A stretch of 64,000 bases of DNA, taken from Bifidobacterium catenulatum subsp. kashiwanohense JCM 15439 = DSM 21854 (GTDB taxonomy: Bacteria > Actinomycetota > Actinomycetes > Actinomycetales > Bifidobacteriaceae). Shown one piece after another: positions 20,418-29,529 of this stretch. The first letter of the stretch is position 1, and every line of letters begins with the position of its first letter. The stretch is from assembly GCF_001042615.1 (NCBI RefSeq), contig NZ_AP012327.1:1364001-1428000 (forward strand). The letters run 5' to 3'. The notes beneath the pieces were generated by a model. It was not told the origin of the DNA, did no database searches, and worked only from the letters and a program-made list of their open reading frames with translations. Position numbers and translations under genes: made by a program.

Positions 20418-22637
20418 ATGCGACATGCAGCCTTTAGAATAATATTTGTGATTTTTTCGAAACCGCGTTTTCAGTCGCGTCATCGTGTGCGCGCAGCTAT
20501 TGTAGCCGCTTTTGTTGTGGTGGTGTTGGTTGAGTGCGTGTTGTGTAATGTGCCTTTTTTCCGGTCGTTGGCAGCGTCGGGTGATTCGGCGGCTGCCTAT
20601 AACACGTTGGGGCCGGGGCTTGAGCGTCGTGATGATGGGTTGTTGGAGGTTATTGATCCGACGCAGGCGTATTTGCAGGTGGCGGCGGATGGTTCGTCGG
20701 ATTATGTGCGTGTTGTTCCTGTTTCTGATGCGGTGTTGCAGGGGGCTGAGCAGCAGGGTGAGCACGTGGTGCGTACGGTGCGCGTGCGTCCTGATGCTGA
20801 TCGTAGGGCGTGTGAGCTTACTTCGGTGTCGTTGGATTCGTCTCGTTCGTTATATGTGAGGGTTTCGGCTGGCCGTACGGTGCGTGTGCAGGTGGTGGAG
20901 CCGAGGGGGTCTTTGATTCCGTTTGAGGCGGTGCGTGCGAATGTGCGTGTGCCTTTTTCGGTGAGTCCGCTGCGCGTGGCGTTGTTGGTGATGGTGATGG
21001 TGTTGGTGGCGTTGTGGCGCCCTGGTGCGCGTTTGTGGAAGGTACCGTTGGACACGTCGAGTGTGCGTCAACGCGTGGCGTTGGGCGTGTTGCTGGCGGT
21101 TCCGGGGGTGGTGACCGCAGCGGTGGTGGTATGGCAGTTGGTATCTGCCGTGCCGTTGAGCTTTCATACGTATGGCATGTATACGTATGATTACGATCAG
21201 TATGATCATGTGGCTCGGGCGTTGCTTAATGGTCATGCGTGGCTCGATTTGGATGTACCCCAGGGGCTGCGTGATGCGGATAATCCGTATGATGTGGCGA
21301 CCCGGCAACAGTTGCTTGCCGATGGCGTGAGTCCTGTGTATTGGGATTATGCGTTTTTCAATGGGCGTTGGTATTCGTATTTTGGTGTGGTGCCGGCGTT
21401 GCTGTTGTTTGTGCCGTATCGTGCGGTGACGTCGTTGTGGGTTGATGGTGGTCTGATAATGCCGTCGGGTGCCGCGGTGCCGTTGCTGATGTTTGGTTTT
21501 TTGGTGTTCGCATGCCTGTTGACGATTCGTGTGATCAAGCGTGTGCGTCCGCATGTTTCGGTGGCCGCGGCCAGCATGTTGTGCGTGTTTGTGTTGTTGG
21601 CGTCGAATGCTTCGTATTTGTGGTATCGGACGAATTTCTATTCGGTGCCGATCGCAGCGTCTTTGTTGTTGAGCACGTTGGGTTTGTGGCTGTGGTTGGG
21701 GGCCGAACGTCCGTCCGCGGCCAACGCTGGCGAGGATGGCAAGGTGAATGCGGTCGGATCGTTGTCGCTGCCTCGTTTGGCCGCAGGTTCGGTGTGCATT
21801 GCCGCGAATGTGGGTTGCCGTCCGTCGTTTGTGGTGGTGGCGTTCGCCGCGTTTCCGTTGTTCTGGCCGCAGATTCGTGCGATTGCCAAACAGTTGCGTG
21901 ATGGCGTGTTCGCTTCCGGCACGCATGGGCGTGCCTACGCCATGTTGTATGCGTTGCGTGCGCCTTTGGCCGTGCTGGTGCCCGCATTGGTTGTAGTGGT
22001 GCCGTTGTTCGCCTATAACATGGCGCGTTTCTCCTCGCCATTCGATTTCGGTTCGTCGTATCAGCTGACGGTCACGGATATGACGAGCTACCATCAATCG
22101 TGGTCGAATTTCATTTGGACGGTCGCATACTATCTGTTTTTGCCGTTGCGTTGGACGAATATGTTCCCGTTCCTTGCCGTTGATGCCGCCCCGTTGAAAG
22201 ATTGGGGCTTCACGGAGGCGATGCCTGGAGGCCTGTTCGTCATGGCGCCTCTCGCATTGGCTTCGCTGGCATGCCCATTCCTGCGCCGGCATATGCGCGC
22301 TTGTGGTCATGCCGGTATGTGGCGCACGCTGACGACGTTCCTGCTGTTGGGTTTGCTGATTGTGGCGCTTGACGCGCACTTGGGTGGTCTTGGGTGGCGC
22401 TACATCGCCGATTTCGGTTGGCTGTTCGCCTTGGCCTCGTTGCCTCTGCTGCTCCTTGCGCTGGATTGCGATCGTCCGCGGCTGCGCTGGCTGTTGCGCG
22501 TACTGGTGTTGGCGCTGCTGCTGTTCATGTTGGCGGTGACGGTGTTGTCGCTGTTCCTATATGGTCGCGACGACGAGCTGATACGCAATAATTCCGGTTT
22601 GTTCCATGATGTGCAGTCGTGGTTCACCCTGATATGA
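20418..22637 (+). CDS. Polytopic membrane protein, glycosyltransferase-C-like
   Basis: About 739 residues with an N-terminal membrane helix and an extracellular region of about 150 residues. Ten or so hydrophobic segments follow, including PALLLFVPYRAVTSLW and the C-terminal cluster near LLRVLVLALLLFMLAV. The extracytoplasmic motif YGMYTYDYDQYDHVARALL, followed by YWDYAFFNGRWYSYFG, resembles acidic first loops of GT-C or mannosyltransferase-like enzymes that use lipid-linked sugars. The substrate is unknown. The start is uncertain (GTG 20397 or ATG 20418). The first 1.3 kb is extremely G+T-rich on this strand. Confidence 0.65.
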   Translation: MRHAAFRIIFVIFSKPRFQSRHRVRAAIVAAFVVVVLVECVLCNVPFFRSLAASGDSAAAYNTLGPGLERRDDGLLEVIDPTQAYLQVAADGSSDYVRVVPVSDAVLQGAEQQGEHVVRTVRVRPDADRRACELTSVSLDSSRSLYVRVSAGRTVRVQVVEPRGSLIPFEAVRANVRVPFSVSPLRVALLVMVMVLVALWRPGARLWKVPLDTSSVRQRVALGVLLAVPGVVTAAVVVWQLVSAVPLSFHTYGMYTYDYDQYDHVARALLNGHAWLDLDVPQGLRDADNPYDVATRQQLLADGVSPVYWDYAFFNGRWYSYFGVVPALLLFVPYRAVTSLWVDGGLIMPSGAAVPLLMFGFLVFACLLTIRVIKRVRPHVSVAAASMLCVFVLLASNASYLWYRTNFYSVPIAASLLLSTLGLWLWLGAERPSAANAGEDGKVNAVGSLSLPRLAAGSVCIAANVGCRPSFVVVAFAAFPLFWPQIRAIAKQLRDGVFASGTHGRAYAMLYALRAPLAVLVPALVVVVPLFAYNMARFSSPFDFGSSYQLTVTDMTSYHQSWSNFIWTVAYYLFLPLRWTNMFPFLAVDAAPLKDWGFTEAMPGGLFVMAPLALASLACPFLRRHMRACGHAGMWRTLTTFLLLGLLIVALDAHLGGLGWRYIADFGWLFALASLPLLLLALDCDRPRLRWLLRVLVLALLLFMLAVTVLSLFLYGRDDELIRNNSGLFHDVQSWFTLI

Positions 22638-22775
22638 GGCACGGCGTTTTCAGGGTTATTTCAGGGTTTTCTTACGATTTATCCAATAAAATCTCCGGTT
22701 CGTTCCGAGTTTTTCGGATAATAGTGGTGCCGTAACTGTTCGCTATGAGATGAACCCTTGTTGGAGACATCAGTT

Positions 22776-23587
22776 ATGGAATCTCTTCCGCTTCTGTCAA
22801 GCCATCCTCGTATTAGACGCTAGACCGCAGCCGTGGTAGCATCGACCATCGCCTTGAGCGTCTGTCTCGCCAGCTATGACAACGTCAATGCGGCCATCAG
22901 ACAAAACAGGATCGAGAGGAAGTGCAGCTGGAGCAGACCGTCGTAGCCGATTCCGGAGAAGACCTGGGCGATGGCCTGTATGCCATTCTCGGCAACGATT
23001 CCGACGAGCAGGACTTCATGTTCTATTACGATACGCACGGCGTGCTGCGCGGCGAGATTCCCGTGCTCTACTATCGTTCGCATCGTCTGCTGTTCGACGA
23101 TGACGGGCTCATGTGGTTCTCCGCTTCCACGCACCACATGGCGGCGATGAACCGTCTCGGTAAGTTGGAGAAGATCTATGATCCTGGATCCGACTATATT
23201 CTGCACCACGATTACGCGATGGACGCCAATGGAGACATCGTGCTGTTGGCCACCGAAATGGGCCGCGACGACAATGCCGTGCAAGATCAGGTCATCAAGC
23301 TCAGCACTTCCACCGGCAGTGTGACCCGCTTGGCGGATTTCGGCGAACTGTTCGCCGGCTATAAGGCCTCCACCACGCATGCGGGAACCGACGTGCCGTA
23401 TTCGCCGTATGTCAGTTCCGCACAGGAATTGGACAACGGACAGATTCTCATCGATTCGGGCATGAAGGGCCTGTTCGGCCAGTACAACGAGTATGGCGAT
23501 CTGTTGGCGCAGTTCAAGATGACGTTGAACAGCGCGTACATCTATCGCGTGTACAAGTACAATTTCTCGGGATTCTATTTCGACTGA
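22776..23587 (+). pseudogene. Aryl-sulfate sulfotransferase-like gene, inactivated
   Basis: The start at 22776 follows TTGGAGA. The frame reads MESLPLLSSHPRIRR and then TAG at 22821, but continues as a membrane anchor and YDNVNAAIRQNRIERK. At about 22920 one G appears lost and the reading continues in the next frame with VQLEQTVVADSGEDLGDGL. The segments LLFDDDGLMWFSAS, DANGDIVLLATEMG, AQELDNGQILIDSG and YRVYKYNFSGFYFD fit the beta-propeller of arylsulfotransferases. Between TTHAG and TDVPYSP (about 23395) a large central block of the family, with the catalytic histidine region, is absent. Nonsense, frameshift and deletion together mark a pseudogene. Confidence 0.6.
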
Positions 23588-23701
23588 CGCGTAAGCGTTC
23601 GCGAATCTTGACGGGGCTGAAATCTGAACTCCTTTCGGGGGTTTGGGTTTCCGGCCCCGTTTCGCATGCATCGGGTTCGGCGCGCCCGTACAATGGGCAG
23701 C

Positions 23702-24502
23702 ATGGGTTTTTTCGATTCGTTGTTTTCATCCAAGCGTCCCGAAGGGGCGCATGATGTCACGTTCACGCTTGACCAGGCCGGCCACACGTATGAGGATGGC
23801 AATATCGGTTTGAAGCCGACGTCGTTGACGATCACTCCGGAAAGCAAGCGTGTGGCCGTAATCGGGTTGAATGGTTCCGGTAAGACCACGTTATTGCAGT
23901 TGTTGGATGGCGCGTTGGCCGCGACGTCCGGTTCGGTACGCATCGACGCGGATGGCGTTGCATACGATCCGTCGGTGAAGCGTGATCTGAAACGTATCGA
24001 ATCGATGATCGGTCGTGTTCGCCGCGAGGAGATTCCGAACAGTTATTACAAGGCGGATTCCATTCGTGAGGCGATTGATGAGCCGTTGAAGAAGCATAAG
24101 GTGCCGGAAAGCGAACGCCAGGCGATTATCGGCAATCTGTTTGCGCATTTCGATTTGGCTGCGGTCGCACGCGAGTCTGCTTCCGCGTTGGACAGCGAGA
24201 AGCGCCATCTGCTGGCGATTGCTTCCGCATTGAGCTTCTCTCCCGCAGCGATCGTTGCCGACGAGCCGACTAAGGGTTTGGATGAGGTGGCGTCCGCGCA
24301 TGTGGCGAAAGCCTTGTTCAGTTACGACAAGCAAGTGGTGTTCGCCACGCATGACACGGAACTGATCACACGCGCAGAATATGCGATCGACCGCACACTG
24401 GTGGTCGACGACCATCAGGTGGTGTTCGACGGTGGCCCACATGAGGCCGTCGCCTTTTACACAAATCTCATCCGAGCCAAATACGAGGCATCCAAAGCCT
24501 GA
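23702..24502 (+). CDS. ABC ATPase, ECF-type, with degenerate signature motif
   Basis: The 266-residue soluble ATPase has Walker A GLNGSGKTT and Walker B AAIVADEPTKGLD with an H-loop FATHD. The usual signature (LSGGQ) reads ALDSEKRHLLAIASAL, so the Gly-Gly pair is missing. The N-terminal FTLDQAGHTYEDGN resembles EcfA or BioM proteins. No membrane partner is adjacent: a pseudogene lies upstream and an opposing aminotransferase downstream. It may serve a distant S/T pair. The start at 23702 lacks a strong ribosome site. Confidence 0.7.
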   Translation: MGFFDSLFSSKRPEGAHDVTFTLDQAGHTYEDGNIGLKPTSLTITPESKRVAVIGLNGSGKTTLLQLLDGALAATSGSVRIDADGVAYDPSVKRDLKRIESMIGRVRREEIPNSYYKADSIREAIDEPLKKHKVPESERQAIIGNLFAHFDLAAVARESASALDSEKRHLLAIASALSFSPAAIVADEPTKGLDEVASAHVAKALFSYDKQVVFATHDTELITRAEYAIDRTLVVDDHQVVFDGGPHEAVAFYTNLIRAKYEASKA

Positions 24503-24572
24503 TTCATATTCCGATCGATTCGTATTGGCCGCTGTACCGTCATTGGCGTTAATTGCGGCACAGCGACACGAT

Positions 24573-25736
24573 TCAAGCAATCATTGTGTTGACGGTGTCA
24601 AGCACCACTTGCACATTATGCCGAAATTCGTCGGATTCCGGCAGCAACGAAATCGCAAGATAGCCGTTCGAAGTCATATCAAAGAAGTAGCCGGGTTGGC
24701 CTGAAATTCCATGGCGTTCGATCATGGCCAATACCAGCTCGTTCTCGTCGAGTACGCTCGGCACGCGTAACAGCACGTTCCATCCACCCTCGGCACGCAA
24801 TACGCTGACCATACCGTTTTTGTCGGCGTTCAGCATGGCATGCAATGCGGTGAGATTGGCTTGCACGCGGTTTTTTACGCGCGTAGTCTGCGCTGAAGCC
24901 GCCTGCAGCATGAGGGGAATCTGTTTGGCGATGATTTCGCTCATCGGCAGATAGTCGTCGGCGATCACGTCGAGTCTGCGCCTGGCTTCTTCCACCTCTC
25001 CTGCCGGGCCGGATACTTGGATCCAACCGACTTTGGCGTGCGGCGCGGCCAACGTTTTCGAAAACCCGTCCAACGCGAAGGTCAATGCACCCTTCTCTCC
25101 CGCAAGACGCGCGTTGCCGTCAAATGGTTCCAGATCGTAGTCGTAGAACACCTCGTCGGCGATGATGGCCACCTCATGGTCGTGGCAAAGCCGCACGATG
25201 GCTTCACGTTCCGACGGTTTGACATATGAACCAGTCGGATTATTAGGGTTAATGAGCACCAGTGCGCGGATACGTTCACCTTCTTCACTTTCAAGCGCTT
25301 CGCGCAGTTCGGCCACATCGATGTACCAAGACCCGTCGAATCGCTGCTGGTATTCGATCATGTCGACACATTCGAGTCGTGCGATCGATTCGATGAGAGG
25401 ATAGCCGGGTTTCGGCGCGAGCACGGCATCGCCGGCGTCGCACAAGAGTTTGATCAGCCACGAGTACGCTTCGGACGTTGAGCTCAGTATGTACAGGTCT
25501 TCGACGGCAACATCATTGCCTCGCCCTTGAAGGAATGCGGCCAACGCTTCGCGCGCATACCGTTGGCCGCGTGGCTCAGCGCCATATATGTCTGGCAGAA
25601 GTTCCGGCGCAAGCGCATGCTTGGTTGGATTGGAGTCGTTGAGTTTGCCGAGCGTGATGCCGCTTGTTTTGGCTTCCGCTTCCGCTTTGGCGATGGGATT
25701 GGGCTCGCTGATATCGACTCTGGAGGAAAAACGCAT
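24573..25736 (-). CDS. PLP-dependent aminotransferase, class I/II
   Basis: The 387-residue fold-type I enzyme has the substrate segment LINPNNPTGSY, the aspartate region IADEVFYDYD and the PLP-binding lysine in LDGFSKTLAAPHAKVGW. These place it among aspartate/alanine-like aminotransferases; the exact amino acid is not evident. I prefer the start at 25736 (MRFSSRVD) because both GGTGGAG and AAGGAG lie upstream. It is convergent with the ABC ATPase gene and separated from ppgK by a terminator. Confidence 0.85.
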   Translation of the reverse strand: MRFSSRVDISEPNPIAKAEAEAKTSGITLGKLNDSNPTKHALAPELLPDIYGAEPRGQRYAREALAAFLQGRGNDVAVEDLYILSSTSEAYSWLIKLLCDAGDAVLAPKPGYPLIESIARLECVDMIEYQQRFDGSWYIDVAELREALESEEGERIRALVLINPNNPTGSYVKPSEREAIVRLCHDHEVAIIADEVFYDYDLEPFDGNARLAGEKGALTFALDGFSKTLAAPHAKVGWIQVSGPAGEVEEARRRLDVIADDYLPMSEIIAKQIPLMLQAASAQTTRVKNRVQANLTALHAMLNADKNGMVSVLRAEGGWNVLLRVPSVLDENELVLAMIERHGISGQPGYFFDMTSNGYLAISLLPESDEFRHNVQVVLDTVNTMIA

Positions 25737-25818
25737 GGTCTCCACCATACTCCTTGGGTTGCGCAAGTCGTTACGTCAAGCAAGATGGTATGCCTTCGCT
25801 TCACAAATGTTGACGGAA

Positions 25819-25862
25819 TAAGCGAGAGCCATCCGACGATGAAATCGGACGGCTCTCGCTTA
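25819..25862 (-). terminator. Terminator downstream of ppgK
   Basis: Inverted repeat of 18 bp with one mismatch (25819-25836 and 25845-25862), built on TAAGCGAGAGCC, between ppgK and the aminotransferase gene. Confidence 0.65.
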
Positions 25863-25895
25863 TACAAAAGTTGGGAACCTTAATGGTTCACGGCA

Positions 25896-26663
25896 TCACT
25901 TCTGCTTGGTGCTTGCGTAGTACGCGGCACCGATGATGCCAGCCTCATTGTGCAACTTGGCTGCGACGATCGGGGTCTTGATGTCGATGTACGGCAGGAA
26001 CTTCTCAGACACACGAGACACGCCGCCGCCGACGACGAACAGCTGCGGATCCAAGTAGAACTCCATCAGGGAATAGTACTTGGTCAGTCGCTTGGCCCAC
26101 TTCTTGTAGCCCATATCAAGCTTTTCACGGATGGAGGATGCCGCGTACTTTTCGGCGTCGCCCTTGCCCTTGAGCAGTTCCAGGTGGCCAAGCTCGGTGT
26201 TCGGGATGAGTTCGCCGTTGAAAATCAGCGCCGTGCCGATACCGGTACCCAGCGTGGTTGCCACGACCAGACCATCCTGCCCCTTGGCCGCGCCGAACTG
26301 CTGTTCGGCAAGGCCTGCCGCGTCAGCGTCGTTCACCACGGTGACTGGACGTCCGCAGGCTTCGGAGAACACTTCTGTGACGTCCACGCCAACCCAAGAC
26401 TGGTCCAGGTTGGCCATGTAGCCGAGCTTCTCGCCCACGTGGATCGGCGCCGGGAAAGCGATGCCGACCGGAGCGGATTCGGGAACCTCGAAATGCTCGA
26501 GCTGCTGGCGAACGATTTCACCAACGGCCTTCGGAGTGGAAACTTCCGGGGTAAGAATCTTCAAACGCGGTTCGGCAAACTCGCCCTTTTCGAGGTTAAC
26601 CGGGGCTGCCTTAATGCCGGAGCCTCCAATGTCAACGCCAAACGCCTGTGCAGTTTCAATCAT
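25896..26663 (-). CDS. ppgK: Polyphosphate glucokinase
   Basis: The 255-residue ROK-like kinase starts with the phosphate motif FGVDIGGSGIK and contains TLGTGIGTALIFNGELIPNTELGH and FVVGGGVSR. The KYYSLMEFYLDPQL segment is characteristic of actinobacterial polyphosphate glucokinases. It phosphorylates glucose with polyphosphate or ATP in the cytosol, feeding the bifid shunt. The start has TAGGAGAGG upstream. Single gene with its own terminator. Confidence 0.92.
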   Translation of the reverse strand: MIETAQAFGVDIGGSGIKAAPVNLEKGEFAEPRLKILTPEVSTPKAVGEIVRQQLEHFEVPESAPVGIAFPAPIHVGEKLGYMANLDQSWVGVDVTEVFSEACGRPVTVVNDADAAGLAEQQFGAAKGQDGLVVATTLGTGIGTALIFNGELIPNTELGHLELLKGKGDAEKYAASSIREKLDMGYKKWAKRLTKYYSLMEFYLDPQLFVVGGGVSRVSEKFLPYIDIKTPIVAAKLHNEAGIIGAAYYASTKQK

Positions 26664-26825
26664 CTTCGACCTCTCCTATCAAGGTACATAGTGGGTGTTA
26701 TCGAACCGGTAAGCGCCATAGTAACTCGCCCCATGCCCCAAAACGCGCCGAAAAAGCACAGATGGTGAATACGATTGCATAATTTTTCGCAATGAAATGA
26801 TTCATTTCACAACTTTTTTCTGCAA

Positions 26826-26872
26826 ACGATTCGCCCCATGTCAACTCAACGCATCGGCATGGGGCGAATCGT
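26826..26872 (-). terminator. Terminator of the GT2 gene
   Basis: Perfect 15-bp stem (26826-26840 with 26858-26872) and a 17-base loop around GATTCGCCCCATG, placed 35 bases past the GT2 stop on the minus strand. Confidence 0.7.
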
Positions 26873-26906
26873 AAGAAGATGACCGTCTGAAGACGGCGCA
26901 ACCGCA

Positions 26907-27920
26907 TCACTTGAGCGGCGGCATCGGCTTCCAATCCGGATCATGCAGCAGCTTGCGTGAATCCCACCAACCCTTGGCGATCTGCACCAAGCCGGTCTTC
27001 ACATGCTCTCGGTCCACCATCACCAGGCGGATGACTTCCTTGGCGGCGGTCAGCAGCGTACCCAGACCGAACATCAGCGGACGGTAATCGCCGAACGCCA
27101 TGAAATAGCGCGCCATGTAGCCTCGGTTACGCATGATGTGGTAACGATTCATGTCGGAAGTGGAGTTGAGCTGGCGCACGCCGGCGATATCCCAATTGCC
27201 GATTTCACGAGTGCGGCGCAGGATTACGTCGGGCACTACGATCGGGTTGGTGACTTTGCTGGCGCGGTAGCCATACATCGTGTCGTCCCAGTAGATGAAG
27301 AAACGCGGATCCGGCAAGCCGATCTGTTCGACGATGTTGCGGCGGAACAGACCCCCCTCGAAGCACAGGGTGTCCATCACGCGGTAGCCGGGGCGTCCGA
27401 ATGCGGCCGGAGCGATCGGATTGGGGATGCCAAGGGGAATGATGAAATCGTATTGCCAGTAGAACGGGCCGCCGTCATAGTCGTATCGGCTGCCTTGGAT
27501 CACATCATGGCTGCCGGTCCACTTGGCGAGTCGTTCGATGGCTTCGGGCATCACGGCCACATCGTCGTCCATCACCCAGAACCATTCGGATCCCAGTTCA
27601 TACGCCTTCTTCACACCTGCGGAGAATCCGCCTGCGCCGCCGAGGTTGTCGGATTGAGGCGCATACACCACGCGACTTTCGTTGCCCGACTGGTCGGCGA
27701 TGGTATTGCCCCACTGCGCGGTGACCGCTTCACGGAAATCGTCGACCATGCCTTGGGTCGCATCGCTGTGCTCGTTGTCAACGACGACGATACGCCATGG
27801 TGCCACAGTGAGTTTTTCGATGGATGCGAACAGGGTGGCGAGCAGCTGCTGACGCTTGTATGTTACCACGACGATAGCCAGCTTTTCGATGGTGTTCTTC
27901 GCAACTTGCTTTTCAGTCAT
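26907..27920 (-). CDS. Family 2 glycosyltransferase, GlfT1/rhamnosyltransferase-like
   Basis: The 337-residue cytosolic GT-A enzyme begins with AIVVVTYKRQQLLATLF. It has the nucleotide-sugar element DNLGGAGGFSAGVKKAY and the metal-binding WVMDDDVAVMPEAIERL. GGAGGFSAG followed by DDD is typical of galactofuranosyl- and rhamnosyl-transferases that build cell-wall polysaccharide. A frame extension upstream to 28082 overlaps the tenA riboswitch region and is unlikely to be translated. The start at 27920 is the first ATG before the conserved beta strand. Divergent from tenA. Confidence 0.8.
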   Translation of the reverse strand: MTEKQVAKNTIEKLAIVVVTYKRQQLLATLFASIEKLTVAPWRIVVVDNEHSDATQGMVDDFREAVTAQWGNTIADQSGNESRVVYAPQSDNLGGAGGFSAGVKKAYELGSEWFWVMDDDVAVMPEAIERLAKWTGSHDVIQGSRYDYDGGPFYWQYDFIIPLGIPNPIAPAAFGRPGYRVMDTLCFEGGLFRRNIVEQIGLPDPRFFIYWDDTMYGYRASKVTNPIVVPDVILRRTREIGNWDIAGVRQLNSTSDMNRYHIMRNRGYMARYFMAFGDYRPLMFGLGTLLTAAKEVIRLVMVDREHVKTGLVQIAKGWWDSRKLLHDPDWKPMPPLK

Positions 27921-28043
27921 ACGTTCTATTCTTGCACTCGCCCTCAACCGAACATCGCCTGTGTTCGCATCATGCGGCACGATTCCATTCGGCGGACAGG
28001 CTCTTGCACATTTCGGACGGCTTTGCCATAATGTACGGCGTAA

Positions 28044-28131
28044 TGCAGGGGAACCCGTGTTTGTCGGGTTGAGATGGGCCAAGTGAGGCCTGAACCCTTT
28101 GAACCTGATGGTTAATACCAGCGTAGGGAGG
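28044..28131 (+). promoter_or_regulatory. TPP riboswitch controlling tenA
   Basis: Conserved blocks in order: GCAGGGGAACCCG, GGGTTGAGATGGG, TGAACCCTTTGAACCTGATG and GTTAATACCAGCGTAGGGAGG. The terminal P1 strand (TAGGGAGG) is also the ribosome-binding site of tenA, eight bases or so before its ATG at 28140. Ligand binding should therefore hide the site and repress translation. Confidence 0.92.
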
Positions 28132-28139
28132 CATGTCTA

Positions 28140-28907
28140 ATGACTGCTGTGACATCAACAACCAATTTCGATTATGAGTTCGACGCCGCCAAAGGCATCC
28201 AACGCAACAATCTTCCTCCGTTCGCGCAGCGCATGCGCAAGGCTGCTGATCTGGTTTGGGAGGAAGGCTACCAGCAGCCGTTCATCCGCGAGCTTGGCGA
28301 AGGCACACTGCAACGCGAGCGTTTCGCCTTCTATCTGCTGCAGGATTTTCGTTATGTGAACGATTACGCCAGAGTGCACGCTTTGGGATTAGCCAAGGCC
28401 ACCGACCCTGAAATCATGGCGTTCATGCTCAAGGTGCAGAACGGCGCCCTGCAGGTGGAAACCGAAGTACACCGCTCCTACTTGGCCAGCTATGGCATCA
28501 CCGAAGAGCAGATGAACAATGTGCGCCAGTCGGCCTTCGCGCGCGCCTACACGTCGAATATCCTTTCCATCGCCTATGACAAGGATATTCTCGACATTCT
28601 TGTGGCCGTGCTGCCGTGTGCCTGGGTGTATGCGGATTATGGATACCGTCTTGCCGCCGAGTTTGCCGACACGCTTGACGACAATCCGTACAAAAGTTGG
28701 GTCGACATGTATAAGACCGACGAGTTCTGGCAGGATTCCGTGTGGCTGCTCGAACATATCGAGAAACTGGTAGCCGACGCGAGCGAGGAGCGCAAGCGCG
28801 AGCTGATTGACATTTTCGTGACCGGCGTGGAGAACGAGTACATGTTCTGGGCCAGCGCGTACGACATGCAGTACACATGGAAGCCCGAATGGAATCAGGA
28901 GCGTTGA
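28140..28907 (+). CDS. tenA: Aminopyrimidine aminohydrolase / thiaminase II
   Basis: The 255-residue helical protein has the TenA core: FYLLQDFRYVNDYARVHALG, FARAYTSNILSIAYDKD and the active-site cysteine C160 in VLPCAWVYADYG. TenA salvages thiamin breakdown products by hydrolysing aminopyrimidine to HMP. It is somewhat longer than typical (about 225 residues), mostly through an extended N-terminus. Control by the TPP riboswitch immediately upstream matches the role and complements the HMP/thiamin importer encoded at 9664-12720. Confidence 0.92.
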   Translation: MTAVTSTTNFDYEFDAAKGIQRNNLPPFAQRMRKAADLVWEEGYQQPFIRELGEGTLQRERFAFYLLQDFRYVNDYARVHALGLAKATDPEIMAFMLKVQNGALQVETEVHRSYLASYGITEEQMNNVRQSAFARAYTSNILSIAYDKDILDILVAVLPCAWVYADYGYRLAAEFADTLDDNPYKSWVDMYKTDEFWQDSVWLLEHIEKLVADASEERKRELIDIFVTGVENEYMFWASAYDMQYTWKPEWNQER

Positions 28908-28960
28908 CACCGCTCCATCGCATGTTTTCCTGACTTCCGATTGTTTATCTTCATTGCAAT

Positions 28961-29003
28961 AGGGCGGGTGCTTTCTGATTGGTTTTCAGAAAGCACCCGC
29001 CCT
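28961..29003. terminator. Bidirectional terminator between tenA and yhbY
   Basis: Perfect 18-bp inverted repeat (28961-28978 with 28986-29003), GC-rich, with a 7-base loop, between two convergent genes. Confidence 0.85.
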
Positions 29004-29032
29004 GTTATGTTTGGTTGCGTCAGTTTCCAGCT

Positions 29033-29338
29033 TTATTCGCGTACGAGACGAATATGCTCCACGTCATCGCGATGGGAGCGGCGATAGAGCACGAAACGGT
29101 TGCCGATAACCTGTACGAGTTCCGCGTTCAGTTCTTCGGCCAGCCCCTCGCCCGCTTCCTTGGCAGTCAGTCCGGATCCATCGAGCACGGAGCATTTGAT
29201 AAGCTCACGCTTTTCAATGGTCTCGTCCGCCTGCTTGATAGCGGTTTCGCTCAAATCGTTCTTGCCGACCTGGATGAGCGGATTGAGCTTGGTGGCCAGG
29301 CCACGCAGCTGCTTGACCTGCTTCTTGGTTAATGCCAT
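29033..29338 (-). CDS. YhbY-type CRM-domain RNA-binding protein
   Basis: The 101-residue protein begins MALTKKQVKQLRGLATKLNP and carries the CRM RNA-binding loop VGKNDLS, followed by ELIKCSVLDGSG and the C-terminal IGNRFVLYRRS. YhbY proteins associate with pre-50S ribosomal subunits. An alternative in-frame ATG lies at 29350. Convergent with tenA. Confidence 0.88.
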   Translation of the reverse strand: MALTKKQVKQLRGLATKLNPLIQVGKNDLSETAIKQADETIEKRELIKCSVLDGSGLTAKEAGEGLAEELNAELVQVIGNRFVLYRRSHRDDVEHIRLVRE

Positions 29339-29529
29339 AACTTGTTCCATTCCTATCTATGATGCTTGCTCAAGAGTAGCGTGAGGGCAGTAAATCTTGC
29401 ATATCACTCCCCCCGCGCCTTTGATGGCGTTCACACCGTTTTCGATGTTCTTGCGCGTGTTCAGACGTGCTTCTTCGGCGGTTTCGCTTTCCAATGCGAT
29501 CGGTGGAGCGCCATGCCCGTCCGGAATGC

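Noticed and set aside
20850-22379. 509-codon open frame on the minus strand
   Set aside because: Arg/His/Gln-rich translation typical of the reverse of a G+T-rich coding strand; the plus-strand membrane protein explains the DNA.
26907-28082. Extended N-terminus for the GT2 glycosyltransferase
   Set aside because: The extra 54 residues are basic and unlike the family, and the DNA overlaps the tenA leader and riboswitch.
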